Positions 15,143 through 23,942 are shown, numbered from the stretch's first letter. The stretch: 64,000 nucleotides of DNA from Catellatospora paridis (GCF_009720365.1 NZ_ML769312.1:434001-498000); one strand, 5' to 3'. The notes: generated by a model from the letters alone, not told the origin. Made by a program: numbers and translations.

Positions 15143-16591
15143 ATGACACACCGGTTGCGGCGGCTCGGGCTCGGCGGACTTGCCGCCACCCTGCTGCTGT
15201 CCCTCGGCCTCGCCGCGCTGCCGCAGCCCGCGGCCGCCGCCGAGACCTACGCGGCATACCTCATGGCCCACTTCACCGGCGAGAGCGCCAGCGGCGAGCA
15301 GATCTACTTCTCCGCCAGCACCGACGGCCTGCACTGGACCGACCTCAACTACTCCCAGCCGGTGCTGCGCTCCACCGTCGGCGAGCTCGGCGTACGCGAT
15401 CCCAGCATCGTGCGCTCGCCGGCCGGTGACAGGTTCTTCCTGCTCGCCACCGACCTGCGCATCGCCAGCGGCAAGGGCTGGGACGCCGCCCAGCACGCCG
15501 GCAGCACCTCCCTGGTCGTCTGGGAGTCCACCGACCTGGTCACCTGGTCCGCGCCGCGGATGGTCAACGTCGCCGGCGGCATCGCCGGGGCAGGCTGCGC
15601 CTGGGCACCCGAGGCGATCTGGGACCCGGCCGCCGGCAACTACCTCGTCTACTGGGCGACCATCTCGCCGCGCAACGGCGTCGACAAGGCCCGGATCTGG
15701 TACTCCCGGACCACCGACTTCCGCACCTTCACCGCCGCCCAGCCCTACATCGACCGGCCCGGCACCCAGGGCATCATCGACACCCAGATCATCGAGATCC
15801 CGGGCAGCGTCGGCGGCTACCGCTACATCCGCGCATCCGGCGACGGGCAGATCTCGGTCGAGGGCAGCAACCAGCTCGTCAGCGGCTGGACCAGGCTCGG
15901 CGACATCTCCCACCTCGGCATGACCGGCGCGCAGGTCGAAGGCCCGATCCTGCACCAGTACAACGGCCGCAACGAGTGGGGGCTGTGGGTCGACCAGTAC
16001 GCCACCGGCCGCGGCTACCTCCCGCTGACCTCGACCAACCTGGCCGGCACCAGCACCTACCGGGTCCGCGCCGCCTCCGAGTACGCGCTCGGGGCCAGCC
16101 ACAAGCGGCACGGCTCCATCATCGGCATCACCCAGGCACAGTACGACCGGCTGCGCACCAAGTGGGGCACGGGCAGCGCCCGGCGGGTGCAGTCGTTCAA
16201 CTTCGCCGACCGGTACGTCCGCCACGCCAACTTCGACGTGCGCATCGACCCGAACGTCAACCCGCTCGCCGACTCGCAGTGGCGGCTCGTGCCGGGCCTG
16301 GCCAACGCGGCCTCCGGATACGTGTCGTTCGAGTCGGTGAACTTCCCCGGCCACTACCTGCGGCACACCAACTACGACCTCGCCCTGGTCCGCGGCGACG
16401 GCTCGGCGCAGTTCGCCGCGGACGCGACGTTCCGGCAGGTCGCCGGGCTGGCGGATGCCTCGGCGGTGTCGTTCCAGTCCTACAACAACACCAGCCGGTA
16501 CATCCGCCACTACAACTACCTGCTGCGCCTGGACCCGATCAGCACGGCAACCGAACGCTCCGATGCCACCTTCCGCCTCATCACCAGCTGA
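15143..16591 (+). CDS. Secreted GH43-type glycoside hydrolase with C-terminal AbfB (CBM42) domain
   Basis: 482 residues: a signal peptide (about 1-33, Arg-rich start, AAAA cleavage region), a five-bladed GH43-like catalytic domain (about 36-340), then an AbfB arabinose-binding domain (about 345-482) with repeated YVRHxNFDVR / YLRHTNYDLAL / YIRHYNYLLRL units. Candidate catalytic residues are the Asp in VRDPSIV (base), the Asp in DTQIIE and the Glu in EGPIL (acid). Together these suggest an arabinofuranosidase or related enzyme acting on arabinoxylan outside the cell. AGGAG precedes the ATG. It is first in a two-gene unit with another GH43 protein and lies behind a LacI-type operator. The exact substrate is inference. 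Confidence 0.85.
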   Translation: MTHRLRRLGLGGLAATLLLSLGLAALPQPAAAAETYAAYLMAHFTGESASGEQIYFSASTDGLHWTDLNYSQPVLRSTVGELGVRDPSIVRSPAGDRFFLLATDLRIASGKGWDAAQHAGSTSLVVWESTDLVTWSAPRMVNVAGGIAGAGCAWAPEAIWDPAAGNYLVYWATISPRNGVDKARIWYSRTTDFRTFTAAQPYIDRPGTQGIIDTQIIEIPGSVGGYRYIRASGDGQISVEGSNQLVSGWTRLGDISHLGMTGAQVEGPILHQYNGRNEWGLWVDQYATGRGYLPLTSTNLAGTSTYRVRAASEYALGASHKRHGSIIGITQAQYDRLRTKWGTGSARRVQSFNFADRYVRHANFDVRIDPNVNPLADSQWRLVPGLANAASGYVSFESVNFPGHYLRHTNYDLALVRGDGSAQFAADATFRQVAGLADASAVSFQSYNNTSRYIRHYNYLLRLDPISTATERSDATFRLITS

Positions 16592-16600
16592 TCCGTGGAT

Positions 16601-16624
16601 GCCCCGGGCAGCCGTGCCCGGGGC
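16601..16624 (+). terminator. Intercistronic hairpin between the two GH43 genes
   Basis: Perfect ten-base arms GCCCCGGGCA/TGCCCGGGGC with a four-base loop lie nine bases after the first GH43 stop. Without a U-tract it may terminate only partly, or protect the upstream mRNA, so the second gene could be expressed at a lower level. Confidence 0.55.
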
Positions 16625-16650
16625 ACCCCCCGTTCCGAGAGCGAGGCCCC

Positions 16651-18048
16651 GTGACAACAGTCCATCGCAGGCGCAGGGTGGTCTCCCGAGCGCTCACCGT
16701 CTGCCTGGCTGCCTCCCTGCTGACCGTGGCGGCCGGTGAACCGGCAGTGGCCGCCGAGATCCCGACCGGCGCCCGGTCGCTGCAGTCGGTCAACACCCCC
16801 GGCTCGTACGTCCGGCACAGCAACTATCTCGGCAGTGTCGCCGCGGTCGGCTCGGGCAGTTCCGCGCAGGCCAAGAGCGACGCCACCTTCACCGTCACGC
16901 CCGGCCTGGCCGGCGGCACGGGCTGCGTGTCGTTCCAGGCGGCCAACGGCATGTGGCTGCGCCACCGGGACTTCCGCGTACGGCTGGAGACCAACAGCGG
17001 CAGCACGACGTTCCTGGCGGACGCGACCTTCTGCGTACGGGACGGGTCGGTAGCCGGTTCCGTGCGCCTGGAGTCGTCCAACTTCCCGGGCCGCTACCTC
17101 CGGCACCGCAACAGCGAGTTGTGGCTGGACCCGTCGACCACCAACCCCGGCACCTTCGCCGCGGACAGCTCGTACCAGGTCACCGCGCCGTGGACAGCCG
17201 GCCGCCGCAGCCCTGTCATCAAGGGCCTGTACGGCGACCCGAACATCGCCTACCTCAACGGCCGCTACTACCTCTATCCCACCACCGACGGCTACAGCGG
17301 CTGGAGTTCGACGCGGTTCAAGGCGTTCTCCTCCACCGATCTGCTCAACTGGACCGATCACGGCACGATCCTGGACCTCGGACCGCAGATCAGCTGGTCG
17401 GACAGCAGGGCCTGGGCGCCGACGATCGCCTACCGCAACGGCCGGTACTACTTCTACTTCTGCGCCGACACCAACATCGGCGTCGCGACGTCGACCAGCC
17501 CGACCGGCCCGTTCACCGACCCCCTCGGGCGGCCGCTGGTGGCTGCCGGGTTCCGCAGCGGCCAGATGATCGACCCGCACGTCTTCACCGACGACGACGG
17601 CGAGGCCTACCTGTACTGGGGCAACGGCTCGGCGTACGGGGTGCGCCTCAACGCGGACATGATCTCCTTCGACGCGGCGCAGGTGCGTACGTTCAGCCTG
17701 CCCAACTTCCGGGAGGCCCCGTTCGCGTTCAAGCGCAACGGCGTCTATTACATGTCGTACTCGGTCGACGACACCCGCTCGGAGAACTACCACGTCGAGT
17801 ACGCCACCGCGACGTCGCCGTTCGGGCCGTGGACGCATCGCGGCACGATCCTGTCCAAGAACCTCAGCCTCGGCGTCAAGGGCCCCGGCCACCACTCCGT
17901 GGTGAAGGCCCCGAACAGCGACACCTGGCACATCGCCTACCACCGGTTCGCCATCCCGGCCGGAGACGGCATGAACCGGGAGGTCACCGTGGACGCGCTG
18001 CGGTTCAACGCCGACGGCACCATCCAGCCCGTCGTGCCGACCCTCTGA
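16651..18048 (+). CDS. Secreted GH43-type glycoside hydrolase with N-terminal AbfB domain
   Basis: 465 residues: a twin-Arg-rich signal peptide (RRRRVVSRAL, cleavage near 35), an AbfB domain (about 40-185, with YVRHSNY, WLRHRDFRVR, YLRHRNSELWL), then GH43 (about 192-465). Catalytic candidates: Asp in GDPNIAY, Asp in IDPHVF and Glu in REAPFAFK. Domain order is the reverse of the gene before it. The overall sequence resembles beta-xylosidase/arabinofuranosidase members. The GTG start has GAGGC-like pairing and sits exactly before a good signal peptide. The pair probably removes arabinose side chains and short oligomers from arabinoxylan. Specificity is not provable from sequence. Confidence 0.85.
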   Translation: MTTVHRRRRVVSRALTVCLAASLLTVAAGEPAVAAEIPTGARSLQSVNTPGSYVRHSNYLGSVAAVGSGSSAQAKSDATFTVTPGLAGGTGCVSFQAANGMWLRHRDFRVRLETNSGSTTFLADATFCVRDGSVAGSVRLESSNFPGRYLRHRNSELWLDPSTTNPGTFAADSSYQVTAPWTAGRRSPVIKGLYGDPNIAYLNGRYYLYPTTDGYSGWSSTRFKAFSSTDLLNWTDHGTILDLGPQISWSDSRAWAPTIAYRNGRYYFYFCADTNIGVATSTSPTGPFTDPLGRPLVAAGFRSGQMIDPHVFTDDDGEAYLYWGNGSAYGVRLNADMISFDAAQVRTFSLPNFREAPFAFKRNGVYYMSYSVDDTRSENYHVEYATATSPFGPWTHRGTILSKNLSLGVKGPGHHSVVKAPNSDTWHIAYHRFAIPAGDGMNREVTVDALRFNADGTIQPVVPTL

Positions 18049-18055
18049 GAAGCCC

Positions 18056-18087
18056 GGGCGCAGGAGGTGTCGACACCTCCTGCGCCC
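18056..18087. terminator. Bidirectional terminator, 32-base perfect palindrome
   Basis: The stretch is identical to its reverse complement, with 16-base arms centred on TCGA. It lies between the convergent GH43 and BrkB genes, eight bases after one stop and 15 before the other, so it can serve both strands. Confidence 0.75.
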
Positions 18088-18102
18088 GCCCGGCAACCCG
18101 GG

Positions 18103-19098
18103 TCAGAGCTGCTGCTTGTCGCCCTGATCGAGCGCGGAGCTGTCCCGCATCTGCAGGTAGGGCTCGCTGTCGGCGGGGTGGCCGGCGGCGATGGCGCGCT
18201 GGCGTTCGAGTTCGGCGTCGAGTTCGGCGCCGAACAGGATCGCCAGATTGGAGATCCACAGCCAGATGAGGAACACGATGATGCCGCCCAGGCTGCCGTA
18301 GGTCTCGGCATACGAGCCGAAGCGGGCCACGTAGAACCCGAATCCGGCCGACGCGGCGATCCACAGCACGACGGCGACCAGCCCGCCGGGACTGATCCAC
18401 CGGAAGCCGCCCTGCCGCGCGTTGGGGGAGGCCCAGTACAGGATCGCGAACAGCAGCGCGATCAGCGCGACCAGCAGCGGCCACTTGCCGATCTGCCAGG
18501 CCGTCACCACCGGGCCGGACAGGCCGAGCACGCCGCCGAGCGCCTCGGCCAGCCGTCCGCTGACCACGACGACGAGGACGCTCGCGACCAGCAGCACCCC
18601 GGTCGCCAGGGTCACCGCGAGCCGGATCGGCAGCCGCTTCCACAGCGGCCGGCCCTCGGGCACGTCGTAGATCGCGTTGGACGCCTGCATGAACGCGTCG
18701 ACGTAGCCCGACGCCGACCACATCGCCACCGCCAGACCGATGATCGCGGCGATGCCCGCCTTGCTGTCGTTGGCCTGCACGTTGTCGAGCGCGGCGGTGA
18801 AGACCTCCCGCACCGCGGTCGGCATGATCGGGGTGACGTCGTCGAGGACGTCGTTCACCAGCCGGTCGTCGAACAGGCCGACGACCGCGGCCAGCACGAG
18901 GATGCCCGGAAACAGCGACAGCACGCCGTAGTAGGTCAGGGCGGCGGCCCATACCTGCAGGCTGTCGGTGTCGAACTCCTTGGCGGTCCGGCGCAGCACC
19001 TTCCACCAGGACCGCAGGCTGAGCTGGGTGGGACTGCGCGGGCCGGCGTCGGGCGGCGGCGCGGGCACGGCGCCCGGCGGCCGGGGATCCTGAGTCAT
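18103..19098 (-). CDS. YihY/BrkB-family inner membrane protein
   Basis: 331 residues with about six hydrophobic segments and the YihY/BrkB core: the family signature WAAALTYYGVLSLFPGILVLAAVVG near residue 50, a central SGYVDAFMQASNAIYDVPEGRPLW, and the C-terminal GSLGGIIVFLIWLWISNLAILFGAELDAEL. The charged C-terminal tail and Pro-rich N-terminus face the cytoplasm. The family was once called ribonuclease BN in error; its true function (a transporter or envelope role) is unclear. The ATG stands alone upstream of the MMPL gene on the other strand. Confidence 0.88.
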   Translation of the reverse strand: MTQDPRPPGAVPAPPPDAGPRSPTQLSLRSWWKVLRRTAKEFDTDSLQVWAAALTYYGVLSLFPGILVLAAVVGLFDDRLVNDVLDDVTPIMPTAVREVFTAALDNVQANDSKAGIAAIIGLAVAMWSASGYVDAFMQASNAIYDVPEGRPLWKRLPIRLAVTLATGVLLVASVLVVVVSGRLAEALGGVLGLSGPVVTAWQIGKWPLLVALIALLFAILYWASPNARQGGFRWISPGGLVAVVLWIAASAGFGFYVARFGSYAETYGSLGGIIVFLIWLWISNLAILFGAELDAELERQRAIAAGHPADSEPYLQMRDSSALDQGDKQQL

Positions 19099-19300
19099 GC
19101 CCCTGCCATACCGCCGGCCGGGCCGGCGCTAACCCGCCGTCCGCCGCGACGCGCGCTGACGCCCGGCTGCCTCCGTTTGCCGGGCAACCGGCCGGGTACC
19201 CGACTCACGAAATCCCATCGCCGGTCGAACCGCCCCGCGCGAAGCGGCCCTGTGCTGCTGCGCGAGGCGGCCCGACCGGTGCCGCCACAGGAGGAACACC

Positions 19301-19351
19301 ATGCGGATGAGGCAGTCTGACCCCGTCGCCGCCGAGCGGGTGCACCGGTGA
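19301..19351 (+). CDS. 16-codon upstream ORF coupled to the MMPL gene
   Basis: ATG preceded by AGGAGGAACACC, a near-ideal ribosome site, opens the peptide MRMRQSDPVAAERVHR, whose TGA overlaps the GTG start of the MMPL gene (GTGA). The MMPL GTG itself has no clear ribosome site, so ribosomes may load on this ORF and re-initiate. The peptide itself has no recognised function. Read as a coupling leader; translation is not proven. Confidence 0.45.
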   Translation: MRMRQSDPVAAERVHR

Positions 19352-21651
19352 GCGGGGTAGCGCCGCCGTCGGGTGTGGACAGGCCGGTGCGCAGCCGCTG
19401 GCGCCCGAGCCGGCTGCTGGAGTACTACGCGATATCGGTGGTCTGGCTGCGCTGGGTCGTGGTGGCGCTGTGGGTCGCGGCCGTGGCGGCGTCGGTGCTG
19501 TACCTGCCGGCCATCGGCCACGGCGGCAGCGACCTCGGGCAGCTCGTGTCCGCCGACAACGCCGCGGTCCGCAGCGAGATCCGCTCTTTCGAGAAGTTCG
19601 GGTTCCCGCTGCTGAGCCGGGTCTCGGTGGTGCAGCGCAACCCCGACGGCCTGCCCCTGTCGGTCCAGGCCGAAGCGGTCGCCCGCGCGCGCGACGTGAC
19701 GGAGGGCAAGTATTCCGACGCCGCGCCCATCCTCGCCGCCGTGCCGGTGACCAACACGCTGCAGCTGATGCCGGGCTCGCAGGAGAACGGCACGACCGTC
19801 ATCACCATGCTGTTCACCGCACCCGACGTGACCTTCGCCGGCCAGCTGGCGGCCGCCGAGAAGTTCGTGGCGGCACACTACGACGCCGACGACGCCGTGG
19901 TCGGGGTGACCGGGTCGGTTCCGGCCCGGGTCGAGCAGGGCGACCTCGTACTGTCGACGCTGCCCTGGCTGGAGGCGGTGACCGTCGCCGCCGTGTTCCT
20001 CATCGTCGCGATCGCGTTCCGGTCGCTGATCGCACCGCTGCTGGCCCTCGGGGTGGCCGGGGTCGCGATCGTGCTGACCCTGCATGTCGGCGGCGCGCTC
20101 GCCGACAGGCTCGGCGTGCCGGTGCCGCAGGAGACTCAACCGCTGCTGGTGGCGCTGCTGCTCGGCGTGGTCACCGACTACGTCGTGTTCTACCTGGCCG
20201 CGGTCCGCACCCAGCTCGCCTCGGGCGCGGGCCGGCTGGAGGCGGCGGAGCACGCGACCGCCCGGTTCACCCCGATCATCGCCACCGCGGGCGCGACCGC
20301 CGCCGCCGGCACCGGCGCGCTGGTGGTCGCCGGCTCGGCGGCGTTCCGCGCGTTCGGGCCGGGCATGGCGCTGGCCGTGCTCATCGGCATGCTCGTGGCG
20401 GTGACCCTCGTGCCCGCGCTGCTGGCCATCATGGGGCGCGCGGTGCTGTGGTCGCCGCGCCGCGCCGGGTCCACCGAACCCGACGCGGCACCGGAGGTCG
20501 GCAGCGGGCGCTGGTCACGGCTGCTGACCCGGCCCTGGGTCGCCGCACCCGTGCTGCTGCTGTGCGTGGGCGGCCTCGTCGCGGCCGCGCTGCCCGTACG
20601 TGACCTGGCCCTGGGGGTGTCGTTCGTCGAGGCGCTGCCCGCCGACCACCCGACCCGCCAGGCCGCCGTCCAGGCCCAGACCGGATTCGCCGAGGGCATC
20701 CTGTCACCGACCGAACTGCTCCTCGAAGGCCCTGGGGTGGCCGCGAAGGAGAAGGAACTCGACGGGCTGCAGCAGGCGCTGCGGAAGGTGCCCGGGGTGG
20801 CCGCCGTGCTCGGACCCGGCGACGACATCGTCCCGCAGGACCTGCACGTGTTCCGCACTCCCGACGACACCGCGGCCCGCTACCTGCTGGTCCTGTCCGA
20901 CGAACCGCTCGGCGCCCGCGCCGTGCAGACCCTGTCGCGCCTGCAGCAGGACCTCCCGGGTCTCGTGCGCGCGGCCGGGTTGACCGACGTGCAGACCAGC
21001 CTCGGCGGCGACACCGCGATCGCGCAGCTCATCGTCGACCAGACCAGACAGGACCTCGGCCGTATCGCGCTCGCGGCGCTCGTGGCCAACCTGCTGTTCC
21101 TCATGCTGTTCCTGCGCGCGCTGGTGGCCCCGATCGGCCTGCTCGCCTGCAGCGTGCTCGCCATCGGCGCCACGCTCGGGGTGACCACCTGGCTGTTCCA
21201 GGACGTCCTCGGCGCCGACGGGCTGACCTTCTACGTTCCCTTCGCCGCCGCGGTGCTGCTGGTCGCGCTCGGCTCGGACTACAACATCTTCGGGATCGGA
21301 CCCGCCTGGAAGGAGGCCCGGGGACGACCGCTGCGCGAAGCGCTGGCGATCACACTGCCGCAGTCGGCGCACGCGATCCGCATCGCCGCGTTCACCCTCG
21401 CGGTCAGCTTCGGGCTGCTGGCGATGGTGCCGCTGCGCCCGTTCCGGGAACTCGCGTTCGCACTGTCGGTGGGCATCCTGATCGACGCGTTCATCGTCCG
21501 GTCGATTCTCGCCCCCGCGCTGCTCACGGTGCTTGGATCGGCCAGCGAGTGGCCGAGCCGCCGGCTGTTCGGCCGGTTCGCCGCGCTGCGCCGCCCGCAC
21601 GCCGCGCCACTGCCGGGCGAAGAGCCGGCTAGCGCCGCCTTCACCGAATGA
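19348..21651 (+). CDS. MMPL/RND-family transporter
   Basis: 767 residues with the two-fold MMPL layout: TM1 near 35-52, a large exposed loop (about 55-200), a membrane block (about 205-350), a second loop (about 420-575) and a second block (about 580-740). The VTDYVVFYL and GSDYNIFGI segments are the conserved TM4/TM10 Asp-Tyr motifs that carry protons in this family. Such proteins export lipids, polyketides or drugs using the proton gradient. Two small membrane-associated proteins are encoded immediately downstream in the same direction and may assist. Substrate unknown. Confidence 0.9.
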   Translation: MSGVAPPSGVDRPVRSRWRPSRLLEYYAISVVWLRWVVVALWVAAVAASVLYLPAIGHGGSDLGQLVSADNAAVRSEIRSFEKFGFPLLSRVSVVQRNPDGLPLSVQAEAVARARDVTEGKYSDAAPILAAVPVTNTLQLMPGSQENGTTVITMLFTAPDVTFAGQLAAAEKFVAAHYDADDAVVGVTGSVPARVEQGDLVLSTLPWLEAVTVAAVFLIVAIAFRSLIAPLLALGVAGVAIVLTLHVGGALADRLGVPVPQETQPLLVALLLGVVTDYVVFYLAAVRTQLASGAGRLEAAEHATARFTPIIATAGATAAAGTGALVVAGSAAFRAFGPGMALAVLIGMLVAVTLVPALLAIMGRAVLWSPRRAGSTEPDAAPEVGSGRWSRLLTRPWVAAPVLLLCVGGLVAAALPVRDLALGVSFVEALPADHPTRQAAVQAQTGFAEGILSPTELLLEGPGVAAKEKELDGLQQALRKVPGVAAVLGPGDDIVPQDLHVFRTPDDTAARYLLVLSDEPLGARAVQTLSRLQQDLPGLVRAAGLTDVQTSLGGDTAIAQLIVDQTRQDLGRIALAALVANLLFLMLFLRALVAPIGLLACSVLAIGATLGVTTWLFQDVLGADGLTFYVPFAAAVLLVALGSDYNIFGIGPAWKEARGRPLREALAITLPQSAHAIRIAAFTLAVSFGLLAMVPLRPFRELAFALSVGILIDAFIVRSILAPALLTVLGSASEWPSRRLFGRFAALRRPHAAPLPGEEPASAAFTE

Positions 21652-21721
21652 TCGGCGCTGCATAAGGAGCGGGCGCACGGGTATCGGTCCGCCATCACCA
21701 CACCTCGAAGGGGAGACGACC

Positions 21722-22084
21722 ATGCCAAGCAAGGACGACGCCATCGCCGGCGCGCACGACGCGCTCAATACGGCCTCCGCCGCCGTCGCCGAGAAGGCAG
21801 CGGAGGCCAAGCAGGCGGCGATCGACACCGGACACGCCCTGGCCGCCGGTGCCGGCGAGCTCAAGGCCAACGTCAGCAACACCGCGGTCGCGGCCAAGGA
21901 CGCGGCCACGGAGGCCCTGTCGGCGGTCAACGAGCGGATTCCGCACACGGCCGACGAGTGGGAGAGCGCCGGACGCGACCTGTTGGCCAGCATCCGCCGC
22001 AACCCCACGCCGTGGGCGACCGGGGCCGCGGTGTTCCTCGTCGGCTGGCTGCTCGGCCGGAACTCGGCCGGGTCGAAGAAGTAG
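21722..22084 (+). CDS. Small alanine-rich amphipathic-helix protein with C-terminal membrane anchor
   Basis: 120 residues. Residues 1-80 are A/K/E/T-rich and strongly helical, with 11-residue-like periodicity resembling LEA or apolipoprotein-type helices (AVAEKAAEAKQAAIDTG, ELKANVSNTAVAAKDAATEA). One hydrophobic segment near 97-112 (TGAAVFLVGWLLG) ends in a basic tail. IRRNPTPW before the membrane segment is typical of DUF3618-type actinobacterial proteins. A GGGGAGA ribosome site precedes the ATG. It lies 70 bases after the MMPL gene and just before another small membrane protein. Function unknown. Confidence 0.75.
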   Translation: MPSKDDAIAGAHDALNTASAAVAEKAAEAKQAAIDTGHALAAGAGELKANVSNTAVAAKDAATEALSAVNERIPHTADEWESAGRDLLASIRRNPTPWATGAAVFLVGWLLGRNSAGSKK

Positions 22085-22090
22085 CCGCAG

Positions 22091-22489
22091 ATGTCGGGTA
22101 CGGAGATCGCGGCGCTGGTCGCCTCGGGAGCCTTCGCGATGCTCGTGCTGGTGCTCGCGGTGCCGATCCTGCGGCTGCGGCGCACCGTCGACGCGACCAC
22201 CGACATGATCCGTGAGGTGACCGCCAAGACGGGTCCGCTGCTGGACAACGTCAACAACACCGTCGACGGGGTGAACACCACCGTCGGCCAGGTGCAGACC
22301 ACGCTGGACGGCATCAACCTCCAGCTGGTCCGGGTCGACGCGGTGACCGGGCCGCTGTCGGCCGCCGCGGCGAACATCGCCAAGGTCGCGAACACGGTCA
22401 CCGAGGCGTCGGCGACGCCGCTGGGCAAGGCCGCCGCGTTGGCGTTCGGCATCCGCCGCGCTGTCGCGGCGCGATCCCACCGGCAGTGA
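22091..22489 (+). CDS. DUF948-like membrane-anchored coiled-coil protein
   Basis: 132 residues. An N-terminal membrane helix (about 5-27, IAALVASGAFAMLVLVLAVPI) is followed by a long helix with regular N/V/T spacing (LLDNVNNTVDGVNTTVGQVQ, TLDGINLQLVRVDAVTG) typical of DUF948 proteins, which resemble the coiled region of methyl-accepting proteins. It follows its neighbour by six bases, so the MMPL gene and both small genes probably form one operon. Role unknown; a membrane scaffold is plausible. Confidence 0.78.
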   Translation: MSGTEIAALVASGAFAMLVLVLAVPILRLRRTVDATTDMIREVTAKTGPLLDNVNNTVDGVNTTVGQVQTTLDGINLQLVRVDAVTGPLSAAAANIAKVANTVTEASATPLGKAAALAFGIRRAVAARSHRQ

Positions 22490-22495
22490 CGTGAC

Positions 22496-22524
22496 TGGCC
22501 GGGCCCGGCACACGGGTCCGGCCA
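22496..22524 (+). terminator. Terminator hairpin of the MMPL operon
   Basis: TGGCCGG/CCGGCCA and an inner CCCG/CGGG pair around a five-base loop, with one mismatched pair, begin seven bases after the DUF948-like stop. Confidence 0.6.
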
Positions 22525-22599
22525 CGCGTCGATGTGGTGTGCTGCAATGGTGGCCGTGCAATCAGGACACAAGGCGCTGCTCTCGGCTGGGGCATTCCG

Positions 22600-23355
22600 A
22601 TGAGCGGTGTCTACGACAGCGCCGACCTGGCCCGTGGCTATGCCTTCGACCGGCCCGCGGTGCATCACCGCCTGCTGGCCGCGGCGCGGCTGGCCGGCAC
22701 GGCCCGGCGGGCGCTCGACGTCGGATGCGGCGCCGGGGTGTCGACCGCCGCGCTGCGCCCACTGGCCGCACAGGTGATCGGAGTCGAGCCCGCCGCCGCC
22801 ATGCTGGTCCATCGCGACGCGGTCGCGCCCGGTACGTCGTTCGCCGTCGCCCGGGCCGAGGCGCTGCCGTTTCCCGACGCGTCGTTCGACCTGGTCACGG
22901 CGGCCGGGGCGCTCAACTACACCGACCTGACCCGGTCGCTCCCGCAGTTGCGGCGGGTGCTCGCCCCGTCCGGCCGGCTGGTCGTGTACGACTTCAGTGA
23001 GGCGCGCCATGCCGCGGAGGGGCCTGCGCTGAACACGTGGTTCGCCCGATTCGAGCAGCGCTTCCCGTGGCCGCCTGGGTGGCGGCCACTCGATCCGCGC
23101 GACCTGCCCGGCATCGAGCCCGGCCTGCGGCTGCTGGACTACCGTGACGAGGTCGTCGCGGTGCGGATGACCGGCGAGGCCTATCAGCGGTACGCGCTCA
23201 GCGAGGTCAACGTCGACCGGGCCGTCCGCGCCGGTGTCCTCTCCCGGCACGATGCTCGTACCTGGTGCGAGCAGACCCTTGCCGAGGTGTTCGGGGCAGG
23301 GGAGCTGACCGTGCGGTTCCCCGGCCACGTCGCGACGTTCGTCCTCGCCCGTTAG
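22600..23355 (+). CDS. Class I SAM-dependent methyltransferase
   Basis: 251 residues with the class I fold: motif I ALDVGCGAGVSTAAL at about 40-54, the acidic motif II end VEPAAAML, motif III AEALPFPDASFDLVT and motif IV GALNYTDL, as in UbiE/Methyltransf_11 members. Residues 140-251 vary between family members and set the substrate, which I cannot name. The ATG at GGGGC is chosen over an upstream in-frame ATG (22534) because the family starts close to VYDSADLARGY. The stop overlaps the convergent MarR stop by four bases. Confidence 0.85.
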   Translation: MSGVYDSADLARGYAFDRPAVHHRLLAAARLAGTARRALDVGCGAGVSTAALRPLAAQVIGVEPAAAMLVHRDAVAPGTSFAVARAEALPFPDASFDLVTAAGALNYTDLTRSLPQLRRVLAPSGRLVVYDFSEARHAAEGPALNTWFARFEQRFPWPPGWRPLDPRDLPGIEPGLRLLDYRDEVVAVRMTGEAYQRYALSEVNVDRAVRAGVLSRHDARTWCEQTLAEVFGAGELTVRFPGHVATFVLAR

Positions 23356-23888
23356 CCGGTGTCGGATCGGGCGGCTTTAGCCTGCGCCGCCGAACCGCGC
23401 TGCCTGCCCGCGGCGCTGAGACGGGCCCGGAGCGTGGCGGCGAGGTCGCCTGCCGCGATGAGCTGTTCGTGCGTGAGCGCGTCGACGAACAGCTCGCGCA
23501 CGGCGCGCAGGTGCGGCACCGTCGCCTGCCGGAACGACTGAAGGCCGGTGGGGGTCAGCACGATCTCGGCGCCACGGCTGTCGGCGGCGCACTCCTCGCG
23601 GCGGATGAGGTCGCGCCGCTCCATCCGGCCCAGGTGATGTGAGAGGCGGCTGCGCTCCCAGTCGATGTGGGCCGCGAGTTCGGAGGAGCGCATCCGGTGT
23701 CCTTCGGCCTCGTTGAGGGCGAGCAGCACCGCGTAGTCGCCCGACGAGAGCGAGGACTCGCTCTGCAGGCGTGCGGTGAGCTCGGACCGGAGAGTGTCGG
23801 CCGTCTCGATGAAGTCGCGCCAGATCCGCAGCTCTTCGGTGGTGGGCAGCTGCCGTGCCCGCCGCGGTCGTGGTGTGTCGTGCGTCAT
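23352..23888 (-). CDS. MarR-family transcriptional regulator
   Basis: 178 residues with a MarR winged helix: LSSGDYAVLLALNEAEG, the recognition part MRSSELAAHIDWERSRLSHHLGRMERRDLI (about 68-97) and a wing with the conserved Asp-Ser-Arg-Gly (ADSRGAEIVLTPTG). It should dimerise and bind the twin palindromes just upstream of its own gene, repressing itself and the divergent LLM operon, and release DNA on ligand binding. The ATG is set by GGAGG eight bases upstream; an upstream in-frame ATG falls within the operator. The C-terminal A/R-rich tail is variable. Confidence 0.9.
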   Translation of the reverse strand: MTHDTPRPRRARQLPTTEELRIWRDFIETADTLRSELTARLQSESSLSSGDYAVLLALNEAEGHRMRSSELAAHIDWERSRLSHHLGRMERRDLIRREECAADSRGAEIVLTPTGLQSFRQATVPHLRAVRELFVDALTHEQLIAAGDLAATLRARLSAAGRQRGSAAQAKAARSDTG

Positions 23889-23897
23889 TCCGCCTCC

Positions 23898-23942
23898 GAT
23901 TGACATGTCAATCATACCGGACTACATAATTGACATGTCAAT
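23898..23942. promoter_or_regulatory. Twin MarR operators in the divergent promoter region
   Basis: Two copies of the perfect palindrome ATTGACATGTCAAT lie at 23899-23912 and 23929-23942, centres 30 bases apart; the left one extends to GATTGACATGTCAATC. They occupy the space between the MarR gene and the LLM oxidoreductase operon. Each TTGACA can also act as a -35 element, so bound protein would block RNA polymerase in both directions. Assignment to the adjacent MarR protein is inference supported by position. Confidence 0.8.

Noticed and set aside
23929-23942. In-frame ATG within the right MarR operator as start of the first LLM gene
   Set aside because: It would put the coding start inside an operator and adds residues with no family match; the ATG at 23987 has a ribosome site.
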